Made by a program: the position numbers and the translations under genes | Shown: piece after piece, positions 63,666 through 64,000 of the stretch | How the letters are laid out: the number at the start of each line of letters is the position of its first letter | How positions within the stretch are numbered: position 1 is the first letter of the stretch | From: Nocardia camponoti | GTDB lineage: Bacteria > Actinomycetota > Actinomycetes > Mycobacteriales > Mycobacteriaceae | Assembly (NCBI RefSeq): GCF_014646135.1 | Contig: NZ_BMMW01000002.1 | Coordinates: 434,001-498,000 of the forward strand | Direction: 5' to 3' | Length of the DNA stretch: 64,000 nt | The notes under the pieces: generated by a model | What the model saw: the letters and a program-made list of their open reading frames with translations, nothing else | What the model was told of the DNA's origin: nothing | Databases searched by the model: none

Positions 63666-64000
63666 TCACGCAGAGGCGATAGACGCCTTCTCCAGAATCT
63701 CGCGAGCGAGCGCGGCGGTGGCCGACGGCGTCTTGCCGACCTTCACGCCAGCGGCCTCAAGCGCTTCCTGCTTGGCCTGCGCGGTACCGCCGCCGGAGGA
63801 GACGATCGCGCCAGCGTGGCCCATCGTCTTGCCTTCGGGCGCGGTGAAACCGGCGACGTAGCCGACGACCGGCTTCGTCACGTGCTCCTTGATGTAGGCC
63901 GCGGCGCGCTCTTCGGCGTCGCCACCGATCTCGCCAATCATGACGATGATCTTGGTCTCGGGATCCTTCTCGAACGCCTCGATGGCGTCGATGTGGGTGG
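63666..64000 (-). CDS. sucD: Succinyl-CoA synthetase alpha subunit, 3' part (cut by window end)
   Basis: TCA-cycle enzyme making succinate and ATP/GTP from succinyl-CoA. The last about 110 residues are visible, including [55 protein letters not shown] (phosphohistidine-domain signature with the catalytic His in MGHAGA) and [20 protein letters not shown]. The gene continues past the window. A 10-bp GC hairpin (63613-63622/63641-63650) follows the stop and may end transcription. Confidence 0.97.
   Translation of the reverse strand, partial: THIDAIEAFEKDPETKIIVMIGEIGGDAEERAAAYIKEHVTKPVVGYVAGFTAPEGKTMGHAGAIVSSGGGTAQAKQEALEAAGVKVGKTPSATAALAREILEKASIASA

Overview
The window comes from a high-GC, mycolic-acid-type actinobacterium (order Mycobacteriales, near Nocardiaceae/Gordoniaceae; genus not determinable). 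It carries four MspA/NfpA-NfpB-type outer-membrane porins, and long blocks follow the Mycobacterium tuberculosis order: metG-rsmI-pmt-arcA (like Rv1007c to Rv1001), glpR-rimJ-glp-galU-5FCL-ruc-SAF-mscL and mprA-mprB-pepD-moaB2 (like Rv0996 to Rv0981), and sucD-Rv0954-perM-purN-purH (like Rv0952 to Rv0957). These comparisons are from memory, not from a search.

1-5.5 kb: 3' part of metG, rsmI, a protein O-mannosyltransferase, a GntR regulator and arginine deiminase. 5.6-21.8 kb: SoxR with a likely SoxR box, an MgtA-like mannosyltransferase, a c-di-GMP GGDEF/EAL protein flanked by a protein of unknown function and an Rv1355c-like ThiF/nitroreductase fusion, two GyrI-like proteins, a YfhO-like membrane protein, a DHA2 efflux pump, a DUF4097 protein and a large AfsR/SARP regulator.

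21.8-35.2 kb: a complete type I-C CRISPR-Cas island. The order is cas3, a 332-bp gap, then cas5-cas8c-cas7-cas4-cas1-cas2, a leader and a 66-repeat array, all reading on the minus strand. The gap holds the most interesting element in the window: a single degenerate repeat followed by a guide. The first 16 nt of the guide match 14/16 to a site just upstream of cas5. That site has a TTC PAM, and the only two mismatches fall at positions 6 and 12, the positions type I Cascade ignores. This is the layout expected of a CreR-type guide RNA that makes Cascade repress its own operon. cas4 appears to start at a CTG codon overlapping the cas7 stop. Upstream of cas3 there is only degraded sequence, then gtrA and tRNA-Ala(CGC).

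35.9-50.4 kb: the divisome pair GlpR/SepX and Glp (a MoeA-like protein with an altered GDE motif), GalU, 5-FTHF cyclo-ligase, the Ruc chaperone behind a CIRCE element, a SAF protein, MscL, two tandem porin pairs, and the MprAB-PepD-MoaB2 envelope-stress operon. 50.6-54.7 kb: a conservon (kinase, roadblock, DUF742, small GTPase). 55.1-57.7 kb: a zinc-starvation ribosome block (L28, L33, S14 and S18, all lacking zinc-ribbon cysteines, plus L32 and an MRF-like G3E protein) arranged around a Zur-box-like palindrome. 57.7-64 kb: a lectin-LysM protein, purH, purN, a PerM-like membrane protein, an Rv0954-like protein and the 3' end of sucD. Two intergenic sites carry nearly identical twin DnaA boxes.
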